A DNA stretch of 64,000 bases from Desulfovibrionales bacterium (GCA_007693505.1 REDL01000080.1:1-64000), one strand, 5' to 3'. Counted from the stretch's first letter, positions 9,122 to 18,443 are shown. Made by a program: numbers and translations. The notes: generated by a model not told the origin, from the sequence alone.

Positions 9122-10290
9122 CTGTCGATTTCCGGAATGACCAGGTCAAGGCTGCCCAGAATGGCCACGGCATCGGCCAACAAGGTGCCTCTAGCCACTT
9201 CGGCGAGGAGACTCAGATTGGAAAAACCCGGTGCGCGCAATTTGACCCGGTAGGGTTTGGCGCTGCCGTCGCTGACCAGATGTACGCCGATTTTGCCGCG
9301 CGCGCCCTCAACCGCGAAGACAACTTCACCTTTGGGTGCCTTCCACTTGGGTTTGGGAGCGTTTTTAGCCCAGAACTCACCGGTAGGAAGCATATCCAAG
9401 GCTTGCTCAATAATGTTCAGACTCTGCTCGATTTCAGCCATGCGCACGTTGTAGCGGGCCATCCCGTCGCACTCGTGATCCGTGGGGATGCTGAAATCCA
9501 GCTCGGGATAGACAGAGTAGGGTTCTGCTCTGCGCACGTCATAGGCAACGCCGGAGCCGCGCAACGTGGGACCGGTTGCTCCATAGCGGCGGCACATGTC
9601 TACGGAGATGTGCCCAACGCCCTCCAGGCGATGGCGCAAAATCATGTTGTCCGTGACCAGATCGCGGTACATGGGCAGACGAGAACGAAGATAGGGCACA
9701 AAATCCCGGATCATGTCCAGGGCGGTGTCGTCCAGATCCGCGGCAACCCCGCCCAGGCGATAATAGCTGTATGTCAGCCGAGAGCCTGTGGGGCGCTGCA
9801 AAATATCCAGAATCCGTTCCCGATCATCAAACCCGTACATGATCGGGGTGAAGGCGCCCAGGTCCAGAAGGAACGCCCCCCACCAAAGCAGGTGCGAGCT
9901 GATCCGGTTCAGCTCGCAGGTGATCACCCGAATGAATTCGGCCCGGCGGGGAACCTCAATCCCACCCAGTTTTTCCACGGCACCGGCCCAGGCCCAGTTC
10001 CAGGCAAGGGCATGCAGATAGTCTACCCGGCCCATATTCGGCATATACTGATAGTACGTCTGCTCCTCACCCATTTTCTCGTGCATCCGGTGCAGATACC
10101 CCAGCACCGGCTCGGTGCGCAGAATGTATTCCCCTTCCAGTTCGAAAATGATCCGCAAAACACCATGGGTGGCCGGGTGCTGCGGCCCCATGTTCAGGAT
10201 CATGGTGTCCGGTGAACTGCCTTTTTCGAAGTGGTTGGTGTAGAAATCTCCGCCGAGATAAAGTCGCCCTGGAGATACGGAACTGGTCAT
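9118..10290 (-). CDS. nuoD: NADH-quinone oxidoreductase-like subunit D (49-kDa homolog)
   Basis: A 390-residue peripheral-arm subunit that lines the quinone site and is related to the large subunit of NiFe hydrogenases, without the metal ligands. Landmarks are MGPQHPATHGVLR near residue 30 and EKMGEEQTYYQYMPNMGRVDY near 70; the C-terminus ends in LGSLDLVIPEIDR, as in the family. The open frame extends upstream to 10584, but similarity begins only at the ATG at 10290, and the upstream part overlaps nuoC in another frame, so I start here. A 70-base gap separates it from nuoC. NuoC and NuoD are separate, not fused as in enterobacteria. Confidence 0.93.
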   Translation of the reverse strand: MTSSVSPGRLYLGGDFYTNHFEKGSSPDTMILNMGPQHPATHGVLRIIFELEGEYILRTEPVLGYLHRMHEKMGEEQTYYQYMPNMGRVDYLHALAWNWAWAGAVEKLGGIEVPRRAEFIRVITCELNRISSHLLWWGAFLLDLGAFTPIMYGFDDRERILDILQRPTGSRLTYSYYRLGGVAADLDDTALDMIRDFVPYLRSRLPMYRDLVTDNMILRHRLEGVGHISVDMCRRYGATGPTLRGSGVAYDVRRAEPYSVYPELDFSIPTDHECDGMARYNVRMAEIEQSLNIIEQALDMLPTGEFWAKNAPKPKWKAPKGEVVFAVEGARGKIGVHLVSDGSAKPYRVKLRAPGFSNLSLLAEVARGTLLADAVAILGSLDLVIPEIDR

Positions 10291-10360
10291 GGCAAGCCCT
10301 TGGGTTGATAAGCGCTGAATCTGATTCGGAGCAATCTCAAAGAGGAGAGCAATGCAAACC

Positions 10361-10969
10361 TCAGGCTGAGGGAGTGTCTGCAGCGTGGTGACGTTCAGCC
10401 GAATTCGATACTTCTGACGCATCCGAAGGTGCGTCAGGAGGTGCGTCAGAGGCCGGGTCATTATCAGGTTTCGGCTGAAAAACCACAGCATCAGTGGCTT
10501 GCGGCCCTCCATCGTTCTCGGGAATAAGGTCCGCCAAGCCCTTGAGCGCCTTGGCGCTCTTACGCAGTGGATGAAATTCCGCATCCTCCGCGGCCAGGAG
10601 CAAGGGTGTCATGTTCTCGTTCCCCAGGTAGACAACGCCGAAAAAATCCCGACATTCCCGCTCATGCCATGAGGCCCCATGATAGATGTCGGAAATCGTC
10701 GGGATCTCAGGCGCATCCTTTGCAATCATTACCCGAAGAGCGATTCGGCCCGGCGTGTCGAAATGATCGAAGTGGTATACGCCAAGGAAGCCCTCGGAAA
10801 CCTCCACCACGGAAACACCCTCCAGAAAATAGGCCTGTTCAAGAAGTCTGGCCACCGCCGGACGCAATTGCTCCGGCCCAAGGTAAGCGGCAAGCGTCAG
10901 ACCGGACACTTCAGGGGAGCAGGCTTCCAAACGCAAAGCCGGAAGGTCGTGCAGCATCTCGGGAATCAT
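10361..10969 (-). CDS. nuoC: NADH-quinone oxidoreductase-like subunit C (30-kDa homolog)
   Basis: A 202-residue peripheral-arm subunit. The NuoC signature is seen as [19 protein letters not shown] followed by HPLRKS near residue 140. The ATG at 10969 is chosen because it overlaps the nuoB stop by 4 bases; a longer frame starting at 11020 would run into nuoB. The last about 50 residues are a low-complexity Ala/Pro/Asp-rich tail without similarity to the family core. NuoC with NuoB, NuoD and NuoI forms the connecting module of the complex. Confidence 0.9.
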   Translation of the reverse strand: MIPEMLHDLPALRLEACSPEVSGLTLAAYLGPEQLRPAVARLLEQAYFLEGVSVVEVSEGFLGVYHFDHFDTPGRIALRVMIAKDAPEIPTISDIYHGASWHERECRDFFGVVYLGNENMTPLLLAAEDAEFHPLRKSAKALKGLADLIPENDGGPQATDAVVFQPKPDNDPASDAPPDAPSDASEVSNSAERHHAADTPSA

Positions 10970-11520
10970 TGGGCACCTCGCTTGACTTCGGCCGCTCCCA
11001 CTGGCTTGGCCACTGGCCACCAGCGTTTCCCGGTGATTTTTTCCTGAATCATGAACAGCCCTTCCAGCAGGGCCTCAGGGCGGGGTGGACAACCCGGTAC
11101 GTAGACATCCACGGGGATAATGCGATCGACTCCCTCGACGACATTATATTGGCCTTTGTAGTTGAACGGCCCGCCGGAAATGGAGCAGTTCCCCAGAGCC
11201 ATGACCCACTTCGGTCCGGGCATCTGCTCATACAATCGGACTACGGCCGGGGCCATTTTTTTGGTTACCGTGCCAGCGACGATCATCAGATCGGACTGCC
11301 TCGGCGAGGGGCGGAACACCTCCGCTCCGTAACGGGCAAGATCAAACCGGGCCATGCCCACGGCCATCATCTCAATGGCGCAACAAGCCAGGCCGAAAGT
11401 CATCGGCCAAAGGGACATGGAGCGGCAGACATCGAAAATTTTTTCCAGCGGGTCGATCCGGATCGGCGCTTGATCCTGATCCAGATCAGCCGGCTTTAAA
11501 GAGAAATCCGCCTCGGCCAT
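10966..11520 (-). CDS. nuoB: NADH-quinone oxidoreductase-like subunit B (cluster N2)
   Basis: A 184-residue subunit holding the terminal 4Fe-4S cluster N2 that reduces quinone. Four expected ligands are seen: C46 and C47 in [10 protein letters not shown]112 in LGNCSISGG and C144 in [11 protein letters not shown]. The gene overlaps the 3' end of nuoA by 25 bases, which is a longer overlap than usual, so a slightly later start cannot be excluded. The N-terminal about 20 residues are acidic and poorly conserved. Confidence 0.95.
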   Translation of the reverse strand: MAEADFSLKPADLDQDQAPIRIDPLEKIFDVCRSMSLWPMTFGLACCAIEMMAVGMARFDLARYGAEVFRPSPRQSDLMIVAGTVTKKMAPAVVRLYEQMPGPKWVMALGNCSISGGPFNYKGQYNVVEGVDRIIPVDVYVPGCPPRPEALLEGLFMIQEKITGKRWWPVAKPVGAAEVKRGAQ

Positions 11521-11876
11521 GAGAATACTCCTTTGCGCCAGAAATAAATGATGGAGACACCCAGAATAAACAGAAAGATGAAGAGCTTGATCAGCGGCAG
11601 GAGTCCCTCGGAGTGTGGATAATAGGTGGCCACCGGGAACAGATAAAGGATATCCACTTCAAATGCGAGAAATATCAGGGCATAAAAATAGTAGTTCACT
11701 CCAAAACGAGACCAGGCACTCCCCTGTGGCCGGATACCGCATTCATAGGGCAACCCGATATCTCCGCCCTTGAAGCGGGGGGCGATCAGCCGGGAAATGA
11801 GCAGCGGACCGGCGGCAAACAGAGCACCGGCCAAGAGAAAAATAATGAGGGCCAGATGAAACCAGCTGAAAACCAT
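11496..11876 (-). CDS. nuoA: NADH-quinone oxidoreductase-like subunit A
   Basis: A 126-residue, three-helix membrane subunit at the start of the operon. The NuoA signature is visible as [20 protein letters not shown] near residue 45, with the conserved cysteine of the TMH1-2 loop, and [15 protein letters not shown] near 71. Length is typical. The first helix begins right after the start. An 89-base leader separates it from the -10 of the proposed promoter. Confidence 0.95.
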   Translation of the reverse strand: MVFSWFHLALIIFLLAGALFAAGPLLISRLIAPRFKGGDIGLPYECGIRPQGSAWSRFGVNYYFYALIFLAFEVDILYLFPVATYYPHSEGLLPLIKLFIFLFILGVSIIYFWRKGVFSWPRRISL

Positions 11877-11968
11877 GTGACACCACCTTGTCGCCGTTTA
11901 CAAAGAAATACCGCAGAGCATGAAAGAGCATCAATGAAAAAAAACAATCAATTTGAGTAGATATGTTT

Positions 11969-11997
11969 ACGCTAGCTATTGCACGCCATTTTGTCAA
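11969..11997 (-). promoter_or_regulatory. Candidate sigma-70 promoter for the nuo operon
   Basis: On the minus strand a perfect TTGACA (complement of 11992-11997) is followed after 17 bases by TAGCGT (complement of 11969-11974), a weak -10. It lies about 95 bases upstream of nuoA with no other gene between. The -10 is only a partial match, so this is a candidate. The rest of 11877-12154 shows no gene or clear site. Confidence 0.5.
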
Positions 11998-12154
11998 GGA
12001 TGTGAAAAAAAGAACACTAGGTTATGCAGGTGAGTTTTTCACACCCAGAGTGCAGCAAAGCACTTGCAACACTCCAGAATGTATGGAGATGGAAGGGAAG
12101 CAATACTGATGGAAAATTGCTGAAAAAAGAACCGATCTTTGCTCCGGGGCATAT

Positions 12155-13114
12155 TCACTGCCGGATGAATTGCGCGACCCGAAAAAAAGAAAACCAGGCT
12201 GAAAGTACGCCAAGGATCGCGACCAGAGGCCAGAACCAGGTCGGCTGATAAACAAGCTGGACAATGCTGATCAGAAAGGCAAAGAGGGCGCACATGCCAA
12301 GAGCGATCCAAATACCCAGGCGAAGCTCCCAGACTCGTGGAACGGCGAGCGCCTTGCTACGTTTTTCCAATTTGAAGAAAAGGGAGGCGACCACGATACT
12401 GATCCAAAGACAGACAATGATCGCCCAAAGTACATCACCAGGATAATGGGAACCTCTCAATACCCTGCCAGTCCCAACGAGCCCGCCCCATCCCAAGGCA
12501 AGAAAGAGGACAAACCATGCGACCAAGCGGTGCGACGAGTACCACATAAAGATACCCAAAGGCACTAGAAACATGGCCGTGGTGGTATGTCCGGAGGTGA
12601 AGCTGCCTTTGCTGGCAGCTTCAGAAAATCCGTATGAACCGATAAGCCAAATTGAAGAAAAGGTTTGCTCACCACGAAGAACGTCCAATGGCCGTGCTCT
12701 TTGAAAAAGAGCTTTCATTCCGCGATTGGTCACCAAGAAAAGAAGCATGCACGAGAGATAATATCCGGCAGCCAGTCGAACATGCTTGGCTTTTGCGGCC
12801 CAAGCGGGAAAAAAGGTGCACCCGTAAAGGATCAGTGCCAGAACAATCGTAATGTATGTTGTATCCTGGGCACCAGGAGGTCCTCCTTGAAAAAGTGAGC
12901 GATCCGAGAAATCAGACCACCACTGCAACCATGGTACGTCCTGTTGCAGGTGGATGGCCCAGGCTGTGGCTGGAAGGTCACCATGCACAAGTGGAATACT
13001 GAGAAGCAAACCGATCAACCCGCTGGTACCGATCCACCACACGAGTGCGGAAGAAGACAGACGATTCCAAAGTCCGGGCTTCAAAACGGATTCCGTCTCA
13101 AGCTTGGTGGGCAT
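12155..13114 (-). CDS. PAP2-family membrane phosphatase
   Basis: A 319-residue polytopic protein with the three PAP2 phosphatase motifs in order: KALFQRARP near residue 135, SFTSGHT near 170 (the PSGH motif as TSGH) and GRVLRGSHYPGD near 214 with the catalytic histidine. Substrates of the family include phosphatidic acid, undecaprenyl pyrophosphate and lipid A phosphates; the exact one cannot be read from the sequence. It ends with two further helices beyond the PAP2 domain. It lies 35 bases downstream of lptG on the same strand, so a role in envelope lipid or lipid A phosphate removal is plausible but inferred. The start ATG has weak ribosome-binding sequence. Confidence 0.85.
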   Translation of the reverse strand: MPTKLETESVLKPGLWNRLSSSALVWWIGTSGLIGLLLSIPLVHGDLPATAWAIHLQQDVPWLQWWSDFSDRSLFQGGPPGAQDTTYITIVLALILYGCTFFPAWAAKAKHVRLAAGYYLSCMLLFLVTNRGMKALFQRARPLDVLRGEQTFSSIWLIGSYGFSEAASKGSFTSGHTTTAMFLVPLGIFMWYSSHRLVAWFVLFLALGWGGLVGTGRVLRGSHYPGDVLWAIIVCLWISIVVASLFFKLEKRSKALAVPRVWELRLGIWIALGMCALFAFLISIVQLVYQPTWFWPLVAILGVLSAWFSFFRVAQFIRQ

Positions 13115-13149
13115 GAGCGTGCAGGATTGTTAAGGGCTGTTGTTACGGC

Positions 13150-14328
13150 CTATTTGGCCTGAAAAATTTTGAGGGGATCGCCGGGAACAAAGTGCCAGAG
13201 CAGTCGCCCTCCGGCTGAAAGCGCAAAGAGGATGTTCCCAAGCCACGCACCAAGAAAGGGAGAGAGAAAACCGCGTTCTCCCAGGGAAACTCCGAGCACG
13301 AAGAGTACATAGTACACGAACACGATGGCCAGCCCTACGGCAATATTCACGTAGAGACTGTCAAAAATCGTGTACAGCGCCAAGGCAATGAGAGCCATCA
13401 CCAGCAGGGAGAATGCATAGGACCATTTCATATGCCATGCGGTGCGCAGTCGTTCAACATTGGAGCCGGTTCCCTCCAGGTAGGCAATGATCCGGCCCAG
13501 TTCAACGAGTGACAGCGCGGCAGGGTCAAATCGAGCCTGCAAAACACTGAAGGCATCTAAATCCTGGGTTATTGCCAACGTGTGTGTGGGCAGTTCCCTG
13601 ACATCAAAAGAGTCGACATCGTACAGCCGGGCGTTCTGGAGCAACCATTCCCGTTCACGAGCCACAAACGTTTCCGCGACAATGATCTCTCGCAGAACGT
13701 TGCCCTCCCCGTACGTATACACGGCCACGCCGGAACCTGTTCCTGCCCCTGGAAGCGCTCTATCGACGCTGACGATGTATGGCCCGTTCAAGAACCAAAC
13801 GTTTTCGATTTCCACGACACCAGGAGTTTGCTGGAGAACCTTCTCCTCCCAAATGCGATCCATGGTCCGCTGACCGGCCACGGCAAGTCCCTGAGACAGA
13901 AGGAGTTGGAAAAGGCACCAGGCAAAACCGTACACGGCAAAAAAGCGAACCAGTGCTCCATAGGAAACGCCACCGGACTGCAACGCCAACAATTCCCGGT
14001 GGCGGACGAGAAGGCCGATCTGCACAATCAACGCGACCAAAAATACCGCGGGAAGGATCTGGGAGAGGATCAAGGGAAGCTTGGCCAGAAAGTAGGCGAT
14101 CATCACTCCGACGCCGACACCGGATTCGACGAATCGATCCAGATTTTCCACAAGATCCTGGAGAAGGTAGATGCACGCGCCGACACCCAGGCACAATCCA
14201 GCTAAAAACAAATTCTGAATCAAAAGATACTTCTGGAGAACATTCAGGCGCTGGCCGGATATCAAGCGCAGAATTGTGGATCCAGATGCAGAGGCTGGAG
14301 GGGGAAGCTTGAAGGATGGGGAATTCAT
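13150..14328 (-). CDS. lptG: LPS export permease LptG (YjgP/YjgQ family)
   Basis: A 392-residue inner-membrane permease of the LptB2FG transporter, which extracts lipopolysaccharide and passes it to the periplasmic bridge. Six predicted helices flank a periplasmic beta-jellyroll region (about residues 140-270), the family layout. Typical elements are the N-terminal QKYLLIQNLFLAGLCLG segment and the central RHRELLALQSGGVSYGALV loop that contacts LptB. The ATG at 14328 overlaps the stop of the upstream permease by 4 bases; the longer upstream frame overlaps that gene and is not used. Assignment as LptG rather than LptF rests on gene order. Confidence 0.88.
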   Translation of the reverse strand: MNSPSFKLPPPASASGSTILRLISGQRLNVLQKYLLIQNLFLAGLCLGVGACIYLLQDLVENLDRFVESGVGVGVMIAYFLAKLPLILSQILPAVFLVALIVQIGLLVRHRELLALQSGGVSYGALVRFFAVYGFAWCLFQLLLSQGLAVAGQRTMDRIWEEKVLQQTPGVVEIENVWFLNGPYIVSVDRALPGAGTGSGVAVYTYGEGNVLREIIVAETFVAREREWLLQNARLYDVDSFDVRELPTHTLAITQDLDAFSVLQARFDPAALSLVELGRIIAYLEGTGSNVERLRTAWHMKWSYAFSLLVMALIALALYTIFDSLYVNIAVGLAIVFVYYVLFVLGVSLGERGFLSPFLGAWLGNILFALSAGGRLLWHFVPGDPLKIFQAK

Positions 14329-15536
14329 GAAGGTCCGGCCGAGCTTGCTTTCCGGTTCAGAAATATTTGCAGATGGGCAATCCACTCGCCAATGCGCAGC
14401 CCGCGCTCCTGGGCCGCGAACCAGATTCCCAGTCCGGCCATGGCCCCAAAAAGCAGCATTTGTCCCCAAAGTGGCAGATAGGCAGGGACAATACCCAGTT
14501 CTCCAAGGACAATGCCGGTGGAAAACATGCCATAGAACACAAAAAACACGCCCATGATCAGAATCAAGGCATATTGCCGTTTCAACCCTTCAAAAGCCTG
14601 GGCCAGCGGGATGGCCAGCAGCCCCAAAATCAGACAGGCCACAGGGACGACCCAGCGCTTCTGGATCTCCACCGCAACCCGGTTGGCAAACTCTTCACCC
14701 CGCTGCTCCACCAGGTCAGGCATCGCGGACCAGCTTCGCAACTCGGCCCAGGACATTTCCTTGGGCCGAGGTTCCCGAACGGATATGCCCATCAGCAACT
14801 GGTCCAAGTCCAGACGAACAAGATAGGTCTCGAAGCGCAACTCGGTGATGGCATTGTGCTGCAAGCGATAGATACGGCCATGTTCCAATGCAAAAAGGAT
14901 GCGGCCTTCCTGGGGCTCGGTGACCACATAGCCCACCGGGGCGACAATGACCGCGGTGATCTCGGGGCGGGTCTGGTCCTCAACAAAGACCTGGCGCAGC
15001 CGTTGATCGGCGTCAACGTTCCTCGCAAAGATCGTCAACCCTGGAAAGTCTTTATGAAATATTCCCGGTTGCAAGACCATCTGGGTTTTGGAATGGGCCA
15101 ATTCCAGAGCGATCCTGCGAAAATTGTCAAAGCCCCAGGAAATACCCCCCAGGCTGACCACCAGGGCCAGAATCGATGCGGAAAGGGAAAAGACGACTGG
15201 AGCCGGCAGAATCTGGTACAGACTGACCCCGCCGGATTTCAAGGCGATCAGTTCCCGATCGTTGCTCATCCGCAAAAAAACAAGAAAAATACTCAGCAGG
15301 CACGCCACCGGAATGAGCATAAAAAGGAAGAACGGACTCAGAAATACAAACAGACGGATGATGTCCAGGGTAGACACCTGCTGATGCAGAAACAACTCGC
15401 GCAACTGTAGCAGGCGTCCGACAAGGAGCAGGGAAATCAACCCGGACCATGTCAAAAAGAAAAGAACACAGATTTCCTGGAAGACACGCTTCTGGAGCAG
15501 TGTCCAACGATGGGGAAGATAGGCGGAAAAGTTCAA
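14325..15536 (-). CDS. lptF: LPS export permease LptF (YjgP/YjgQ family)
   Basis: A 403-residue YjgP/YjgQ permease, partner of the next gene in the LPS exporter. It shows the N-terminal helix block VFQEICVLFFLTWSG, the LptB-contact loop MSNDRELIALKSGGVSLYQ near residue 93, a periplasmic beta-rich domain and three C-terminal helices. It overlaps lptG by 4 bases and the small upstream gene by 4 bases, so all three are probably one transcript. lptB, lptA and lptC are not in this window. Confidence 0.88.
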   Translation of the reverse strand: MNFSAYLPHRWTLLQKRVFQEICVLFFLTWSGLISLLLVGRLLQLRELFLHQQVSTLDIIRLFVFLSPFFLFMLIPVACLLSIFLVFLRMSNDRELIALKSGGVSLYQILPAPVVFSLSASILALVVSLGGISWGFDNFRRIALELAHSKTQMVLQPGIFHKDFPGLTIFARNVDADQRLRQVFVEDQTRPEITAVIVAPVGYVVTEPQEGRILFALEHGRIYRLQHNAITELRFETYLVRLDLDQLLMGISVREPRPKEMSWAELRSWSAMPDLVEQRGEEFANRVAVEIQKRWVVPVACLILGLLAIPLAQAFEGLKRQYALILIMGVFFVFYGMFSTGIVLGELGIVPAYLPLWGQMLLFGAMAGLGIWFAAQERGLRIGEWIAHLQIFLNRKASSAGPS

Positions 15537-15760
15537 GAGGACTCGCTTTCCCTGGTGCTTTCAGAAGAGCCGTCGGAGCGGAAAAACCGCTCCAAAAAGC
15601 GTCCATCACTGGGCCCCAGGTTGAACCGCATTCCGGCCTCGGCCAAAACCGTGGATAGTTGGCGTTCGGGATAATCCCGAAGGGTTTCATCGACCCAGGC
15701 CACGGCACGCCTGATCGGTTCGGTCATCGGGACTGTGTGCATACCCATCCACTTGCTCAC
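15533..15760 (-). CDS. Small hypothetical protein upstream of lptF
   Basis: A short protein of 75 residues if GTG at 15760 is used, or 64 residues from the ATG at 15727 (MTEPIRRAVAWVDETL). No convincing ribosome-binding site decides the start. It is hydrophilic, with a probable helical N-terminal half (AVAWVDETLRDYPERQLSTV) and a serine-rich end. The 4-base overlap with lptF supports it being a real gene that is translated ahead of the LPS permeases. No family recognised; no function proposed. Confidence 0.55.
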   Translation of the reverse strand: MSKWMGMHTVPMTEPIRRAVAWVDETLRDYPERQLSTVLAEAGMRFNLGPSDGRFLERFFRSDGSSESTRESESS

Positions 15761-16039
15761 GGCTCAGATGAGAGGGAGAGAGAGCCGATGCGGTGTCGGC
15801 CTCTGCTGTTTCTTCTGCTTGTCGTCAAAAGGAAGAAGCCTACAATAAGCTTCCCGGGATGACAACGCGGCCCCAAGCACCCGGCCTGCTTTCTTCACAA
15901 TCCCTCCTTGCCTGGATGTCGGCTCTTTGCTATTCGCGGATGGCGCTTCACCGCTCCCTGCACAGACGCGACCATCATGGGGATGCGCCGCGAAAATGGG
16001 CAGGTCAATTCAAACCACTTCATATCAAGGAGCTGACGT

Positions 16040-16792
16040 ATGGCGAAGGGATCACGTTTTGGCGTTTTAGCGGCACTGGTGCTTTGCCTCGCCTTCAGTG
16101 GCCCGGCCTGGGCCGAGAGGACACTGGTCAATGGCATTGACTTCGGTTTTCCACCATTCGGCTTCGTGGATACCCAGGGCAATCCCGCTGGCTTTGACGT
16201 GGATGCCGTCAACTGGATTGCTGACAAAATGGGCTTTTCCGTCCGGCACCAGCCCATGGATTGGGACGGAATCATTCCGGCCTTGAATACCAATCGCATC
16301 GACTTCATTGCCTCGGGTATGAGCATCACCGAGGAGCGGAAAAAGGTGGTCAACTTCACCATTCCGTACTATGAAGTCACCCAGGTTCTGGTGGTCAATG
16401 CAAATGAAACCGCCACCTTTGATGAAATGTTCACCACCGGCAAGAGAATCGGTGTCCAACGTGGCACGAACACCCATACCCTGCTCATCGACATGGCCAA
16501 GGAGCCAGGCATGAATTTCGAAATCGTCGCCTACGACTCCACTGACCTGTCCATGCAGGACCTGCCCATCGGGCGCATCCACGGCTCGGCCATGGACAGT
16601 TCCATTGCCCGGGAAGTCAAGAAAGGCCGGCCCTTCAAAACCGTCGGCACCTTCGACGTTCCGCCGGACGGGTACGGCTACGCCGTTCGTAAAACCGACA
16701 CAGAACTGCTGAACATGCTCAACGAAGGTCTGAAGAAACTGATGGCCGATCCTTACTGGGTCGAACTGAAGCAAAGGTGGGAACTTGAATAG
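16040..16792 (+). CDS. Polar amino acid ABC transporter, periplasmic binding protein
   Basis: A 250-residue family 3 solute-binding protein. It begins with a clear Sec signal peptide (residues 1-25, cut after AWA). Family motifs follow: GFPPFGFVDTQGNPAGFDVD near residue 35, the hinge WDGIIPALNTNRIDFI near 75 and the MSITEERKKVVNFTIPYY stretch near 95. AAGGAG at 16026-16031 lies 8 bases before the ATG. It is the first gene of a four-gene amino acid import operon. The exact amino acid cannot be told from the sequence. The 279 bases upstream (15761-16039) show no gene. Confidence 0.92.
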   Translation: MAKGSRFGVLAALVLCLAFSGPAWAERTLVNGIDFGFPPFGFVDTQGNPAGFDVDAVNWIADKMGFSVRHQPMDWDGIIPALNTNRIDFIASGMSITEERKKVVNFTIPYYEVTQVLVVNANETATFDEMFTTGKRIGVQRGTNTHTLLIDMAKEPGMNFEIVAYDSTDLSMQDLPIGRIHGSAMDSSIAREVKKGRPFKTVGTFDVPPDGYGYAVRKTDTELLNMLNEGLKKLMADPYWVELKQRWELE

Positions 16793-16814
16793 CAGCCTCA
16801 GATAAAACGTCAAT

Positions 16815-16841
16815 ACCGTGGGGGGCACTGTCCCCCACGGT
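16815..16841 (+). promoter_or_regulatory. Stem-loop between binding protein and permease genes
   Basis: A perfect 10-bp stem (16815-16824 with 16832-16841) and a 7-nt loop, with no T run behind it. It sits 22 bases after the binding-protein stop. Such stem-loops often stabilise the upstream mRNA or partly end transcription so that the binding protein is made in excess; that role is inference. Confidence 0.7.
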
Positions 16842-16896
16842 GCACCATCCTCTGAGCCAATCACCGCACAAGTTTAACCGACCACCTGCCAGCCTG

Positions 16897-17610
16897 ATGG
16901 ACTTTGCCAAAACAATACCCGTTATCTGGGAATCCCTGCCCTTTATCCTGGGCGGAATCACCTGGACACTGAGCCTGGTCTTCGGGGCCATGCTCCTTGG
17001 TCTGTGCCTGGGAATCCCCTTGGCCGTGGGCCAGGTGTACGGAACAAGAACAGTGCGGGGATGCATCGGCATCTACGTTTGGTTGTTCCGCGGGATTCCC
17101 ATCCTCGTCCAGCTCTACCTCTTCTATTTCGGCATTCTGGCCTACCTCAGCCAAGTCCCCTCATTGGCCGGACTGGGGCTGGACAGCGCCTTTCTTGCAG
17201 CCTTGCTGGTGCTCGGGCTGACCAGCGCGGCCTATCAATCGCAAATTTTTCGCGGATCCATCCAGGCACTGCCCGAAGGCCAGCTCAAGGCAGCACAGGC
17301 CCTGGGCATGACCGAGTCACAGGCCGTCCGGAGCATTATCCTGCCCCAGGCCTTGCGGTTATCCATTCCGGGCTGGTCCAATGAATACTCTATCCTGCTC
17401 AAGGATTCGGCCCTGGCATTTGCCATCGGGGTTATGGAAATCATGTCCCGAACCCGCACCGTGGCCGCCCTGACCCATGAGCCCTTGCCCTTCGCCCTGG
17501 TAGCCGGCGTCCTCTTCTACCTCCTGACCCACATGGGGATCAGAGCATTGAAGACCCTGGAACGAAAGGTGCGCATCCCCGGCTACGCCCGTCAAGGAAG
17601 CATGTCATGA
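16897..17610 (+). CDS. Amino acid ABC transporter permease (HisM/GlnP type)
   Basis: A 237-residue integral membrane permease of the His/Glu/Gln/Arg family. The permease EAA loop is seen as EGQLKAAQALGMTESQAVRSIILPQALR near residues 125-152, followed by the family's IPGWSNEYSILLKDSALAF region. The frame is open from a GTG at 16840, but that codon lies inside the stem-loop, so the ATG at 16897 (MDFAKTIPVIW) is preferred; neither has a strong ribosome-binding site. The stop overlaps the ATPase start by 4 bases. Confidence 0.9.
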   Translation: MDFAKTIPVIWESLPFILGGITWTLSLVFGAMLLGLCLGIPLAVGQVYGTRTVRGCIGIYVWLFRGIPILVQLYLFYFGILAYLSQVPSLAGLGLDSAFLAALLVLGLTSAAYQSQIFRGSIQALPEGQLKAAQALGMTESQAVRSIILPQALRLSIPGWSNEYSILLKDSALAFAIGVMEIMSRTRTVAALTHEPLPFALVAGVLFYLLTHMGIRALKTLERKVRIPGYARQGSMS

Positions 17611-18443
17611 CCACGCCACAACCCATCCTCCGCGTCGAAGGAATCCACAAGACCCTGGGCGACCAGCTCGTCCTCAACGACGTCTCCCTGACCGTCAACC
17701 GGGGCGAGGTAAAAATCCTGATCGGACCATCCGGTTCGGGCAAAAGCACCCTTTTGCAGTGCTTGAATTTTCTACACCATCCGGACCAGGGTCGGATTTG
17801 GCTGGATGGCCGGGAGTTCAAGGCCACGAGCCGCAGAGAGCTTTGTGCCTTCCGGCAACAGGTTGGCATGATTTTTCAGGACTTCAACCTCTTCGACCAT
17901 CTGACTGCACTAGGCAATGTGCAGATTGCCCTGATCAAGGTCAAAGGCATGGCCAAGGCCAAGGCCACCCACCGGGCCAAGGAGGAGCTGGCCCGAGTCG
18001 GCCTGGCGGACAAAATGGACCTTTACCCGGCTCAGTTGTCCGGTGGTCAAAAGCAACGCGTCTCCATGGCCAGGGCCCTGGCCATGGATCCCAAGGTGCT
18101 GCTTCTGGATGAACCCACAAGTGCGCTTGACCCTGAACTGATCGGCGAGGTCCTGGCCGTGATCCGTTTTCTGGCTTCCGCCGGCATGACCATGATCATG
18201 GCCACCCATCAGATCGCCTTTTCCGCGACCATGGCCCATGAATTTCTTTTCATGGAAAAAGGCCGGATCGTGGAACGCGGCAGCCCAGTGCATCTTCTTG
18301 CTCCTGGGGCCACATCGCGAACCATGGCCTTTTGCGCCAAGATCAACGAACTCTCCGGAGACCTGGGCATGGCTGAACGTCGTTGTGCATCCTCAAGCAG
18401 CGCCTTGGCCGACAAACCCCAGGGCGGTCATGGCACGACATGA
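17607..18443 (+). CDS. Amino acid ABC transporter ATP-binding protein
   Basis: A 278-residue ATPase that powers the amino acid importer. Walker A is GPSGSGKST near residue 38, the Q-loop follows in QVGMIFQDFNLF, the signature is LSGGQKQRVSMARALAM near 145, and Walker B is VLLLDEPTSALDPEL. The core is HisP/GlnQ-like. A C-terminal tail of about 35 Ser/Ala-rich residues goes beyond the usual family end. It overlaps both neighbouring permease genes by 4 bases. Confidence 0.93.
   Translation: MTTPQPILRVEGIHKTLGDQLVLNDVSLTVNRGEVKILIGPSGSGKSTLLQCLNFLHHPDQGRIWLDGREFKATSRRELCAFRQQVGMIFQDFNLFDHLTALGNVQIALIKVKGMAKAKATHRAKEELARVGLADKMDLYPAQLSGGQKQRVSMARALAMDPKVLLLDEPTSALDPELIGEVLAVIRFLASAGMTMIMATHQIAFSATMAHEFLFMEKGRIVERGSPVHLLAPGATSRTMAFCAKINELSGDLGMAERRCASSSSALADKPQGGHGTT

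Noticed and set aside
12022-12311. Overlapping short frames in the gap before the PAP2 gene
   Set aside because: They run into or opposite the PAP2 gene, lack ribosome-binding sites and show no family pattern.
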